This document shows positions 4,948-5,989 of a stretch of 5,989 bases of DNA, one piece after another. Where the stretch lies: positions 1 to 5,989 of the forward strand of contig PUNP01000244.1 of assembly GCA_003551785.1 (NCBI GenBank). Direction: 5' to 3'. This DNA comes from Candidatus Brocadiaceae bacterium. Its GTDB lineage: Bacteria > Planctomycetota > Brocadiia > SM23-32. Numbering within the stretch: the first letter of the stretch is position 1; each line of letters opens with the position of its first letter. The notes under the pieces were generated by a model. That model was given only the letters and a program-made list of their open reading frames with translations. It was not told the origin of the DNA and did no database searches. The position numbers and the translations under genes are program-made.

Positions 4948-5989
4948 TGAAGCAGATTGAACCATATATTTACGAATCGCCTGCGGAAGGAAAAATGAAT
5001 GTGCCCGTTCGCGTTTATGCCAATGAAGAATTGATTGAGCATTTCAAGAACGACAATGTTCTCAAGCAAGCCCGCGGTGTCGCATGCCTGCCCGGCATAG
5101 TCAGGGCCTCATTCACTATGCCTGATGCCCATTGGGGATACGGTTTTCCCATAGGTGGCGTAGCGGCTTTCGATCCCGAAAACGATGGAGTTATATCGCC
5201 CGGCGGGATAGGATATGATATAAACTGCGGTGTCCGCATGATCAGAACCGACATAAAAACCCCGGAGATGCACGGAAAATTAACCCGCTTGATTCAGAGG
5301 CTTTACAACACCATCCCAAGTGGTGTGGGTTCCGAAGGAGGGATAAAATCCCTCTCTAAATCGGAATTAAAGCAGGTTATGCTCAAAGGAGCGGCCTGGG
5401 CCGTTGAAAACGGCTGGGGGATTGAGGATGATCTTTTAAGGACGGAAAGCGGTGGAGCTATGGAGGCGGCCAACCCGGACGCCGTCGGGGATAGAGCAGT
5501 ACAGCGCGGCAGGCCCCAGGCAGGGACACTTGGCAGCGGCAACCATTTCCTGGAAATTGACAGGGTAGATACCGTTTATGATTCAGCGGCGGCACAGTGT
5601 ATGGGCATAGAAAAAGACCTTATTGTCGTACAACTGCATTGCGGATCACGCGGTTTCGGACATCAAATATGCAGCGATGCAATTAAAAAAATGCACAGGG
5701 CCGTTGAACGATATGGCATAGATTTGCCTGACAAGCAGCTTGCCTGCGCGCCCTTAAAAAGTCCTGAAGGCCGTAATTACTACGGGGCGATGGCATCAGC
5801 GGCCAATTTTGCCTGGTGTAACAGGCAAATACTCCAGTCGCTCGCCTTAAAAGCTTTTTCTAATATATTTGATGCAGAACGTGAAGAACTTGGCTGGCGT
5901 CAAATTTATGACGTCTGCCATAATATCGCAAAATACGAAACACACCATCATGATGGACGTGAACTCAGTTTATGCGTTCACCGCAAAGG
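4947..5989 (+). CDS. rtcB: RNA-splicing ligase RtcB (3' end beyond window)
   Basis: An open frame starts at ATG 4947, one base inside the archease stop, and stays open for 347 codons to the right edge. Typical RtcB proteins have about 480 residues, so some 130 are missing, including the region expected to hold the guanylylated histidine. Motifs present are MPDAHWGYGFPIGGVAAF, the metal-binding Asp91 and Cys94 in YDINCGVR, GSGNHFLE (His200, Glu203), LHCGSRGFGH (His231) and VCHNIAKYE (His325), ending just after CVHRK. RtcB joins RNA 2',3'-cyclic phosphate or 3'-phosphate ends to 5'-hydroxyl ends using GTP and Mn(II), in tRNA splicing or RNA repair. All visible metal ligands are intact, so an active enzyme is expected. 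The ribosome site is weak, consistent with coupling to archease. Whether rtcA or rtcR lies beyond the edge cannot be seen; no rtcR lies upstream. Confidence 0.97.
   Translation, partial: MKQIEPYIYESPAEGKMNVPVRVYANEELIEHFKNDNVLKQARGVACLPGIVRASFTMPDAHWGYGFPIGGVAAFDPENDGVISPGGIGYDINCGVRMIRTDIKTPEMHGKLTRLIQRLYNTIPSGVGSEGGIKSLSKSELKQVMLKGAAWAVENGWGIEDDLLRTESGGAMEAANPDAVGDRAVQRGRPQAGTLGSGNHFLEIDRVDTVYDSAAAQCMGIEKDLIVVQLHCGSRGFGHQICSDAIKKMHRAVERYGIDLPDKQLACAPLKSPEGRNYYGAMASAANFAWCNRQILQSLALKAFSNIFDAEREELGWRQIYDVCHNIAKYETHHHDGRELSLCVHRK
5308..5326. repeat. Short inverted repeat in rtcB
   Basis: ACACCA (5308-5313) and TGGTGT (5321-5326) are perfect 6-base inverted arms with a 7-base loop. The element stands 11 bases before a second hairpin at 5338-5354. 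Short stems like this arise often by chance in coding DNA. Confidence 0.35.
5338..5354. repeat. Perfect 7-base stem with 3-base loop in rtcB
   Basis: GAGGGAT (5338-5344) and ATCCCTC (5348-5354) pair perfectly around AAA, with a possible extra G-T pair outside. The site lies in codons for Glu-Gly-Gly-Ile-Lys-Ser-Leu. It has no T-run, so it is not a terminator. The left arm resembles a purine-rich ribosome site (GGAGGG), which the stem would hide from ribosomes. That masking idea is only a suggestion. Confidence 0.4.

Noticed and set aside
1..5989. CRISPR arrays, tRNA or rRNA genes, insertion sequences, att sites and toxin-antitoxin or defence genes.
   Set aside because: No regularly spaced direct repeats, RNA gene signatures, transposase or integrase motifs were seen, and nearly every base belongs to a recognised housekeeping or metabolic gene.

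Overview
The window is a dense, single-strand (+) stretch of bacterial chromosome with no mobile elements, no RNA genes and no CRISPR. GC content looks moderate (mid-40s to about 50%, by eye). All recognisable genes read left to right and are closely packed. The only gap of any size is 91 bases (112-202). The genes suggest a bacterium with flavoprotein-linked acyl-CoA metabolism, such as beta-oxidation or its reverse. A fused AroD-AroE shikimate enzyme and an RtcB/archease RNA ligase pair are not lineage-specific enough to name a phylum. I see a non-enteric, possibly anaerobic bacterium or an uncultivated lineage, and go no further.

Layout: (1) 1-111 is the last 36 codons of a gene whose start lies outside the window, probably the electron transfer flavoprotein beta subunit because etfA follows. 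(2) 203-1231 is etfA, a complete ETF alpha subunit with a textbook FAD-binding C-terminal domain. (3) 1244-2977 is an unusually long (577 aa) acyl-CoA dehydrogenase. It has the catalytic Tyr-Glu-Gly-Thr motif and a roughly 120-residue C-terminal extension, and is preceded by the only strong Shine-Dalgarno sequence in the window. (4) 2982-4487 is a bifunctional 3-dehydroquinate dehydratase (type I)/shikimate dehydrogenase fusion. (5) 4513-4947 is archease. (6) 4947 to the window end is the first 347 codons of RtcB RNA ligase, overlapping the archease stop by one base and running off the edge.

How the genes work together: the ETF and the acyl-CoA dehydrogenase form a plausible electron-transfer unit, in which the dehydrogenase oxidises an acyl-CoA and ETF collects the electrons (or the reverse). 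AroDE performs two consecutive steps of the shikimate pathway in one polypeptide. Archease is the known activator of RtcB. The three groups have no obvious shared biochemistry, yet spacings of +12 (from the preferred start), +4, +25 and -1 bases and the lack of a convincing terminator suggest they could be co-transcribed.

I did not find a previously undescribed system. The points that most deserve a second look are the AroD-AroE fusion and its altered C-terminal motif, the long acyl-CoA dehydrogenase, the gene order joining three unrelated processes, and short perfect inverted repeats and A9 tracts inside coding sequence.
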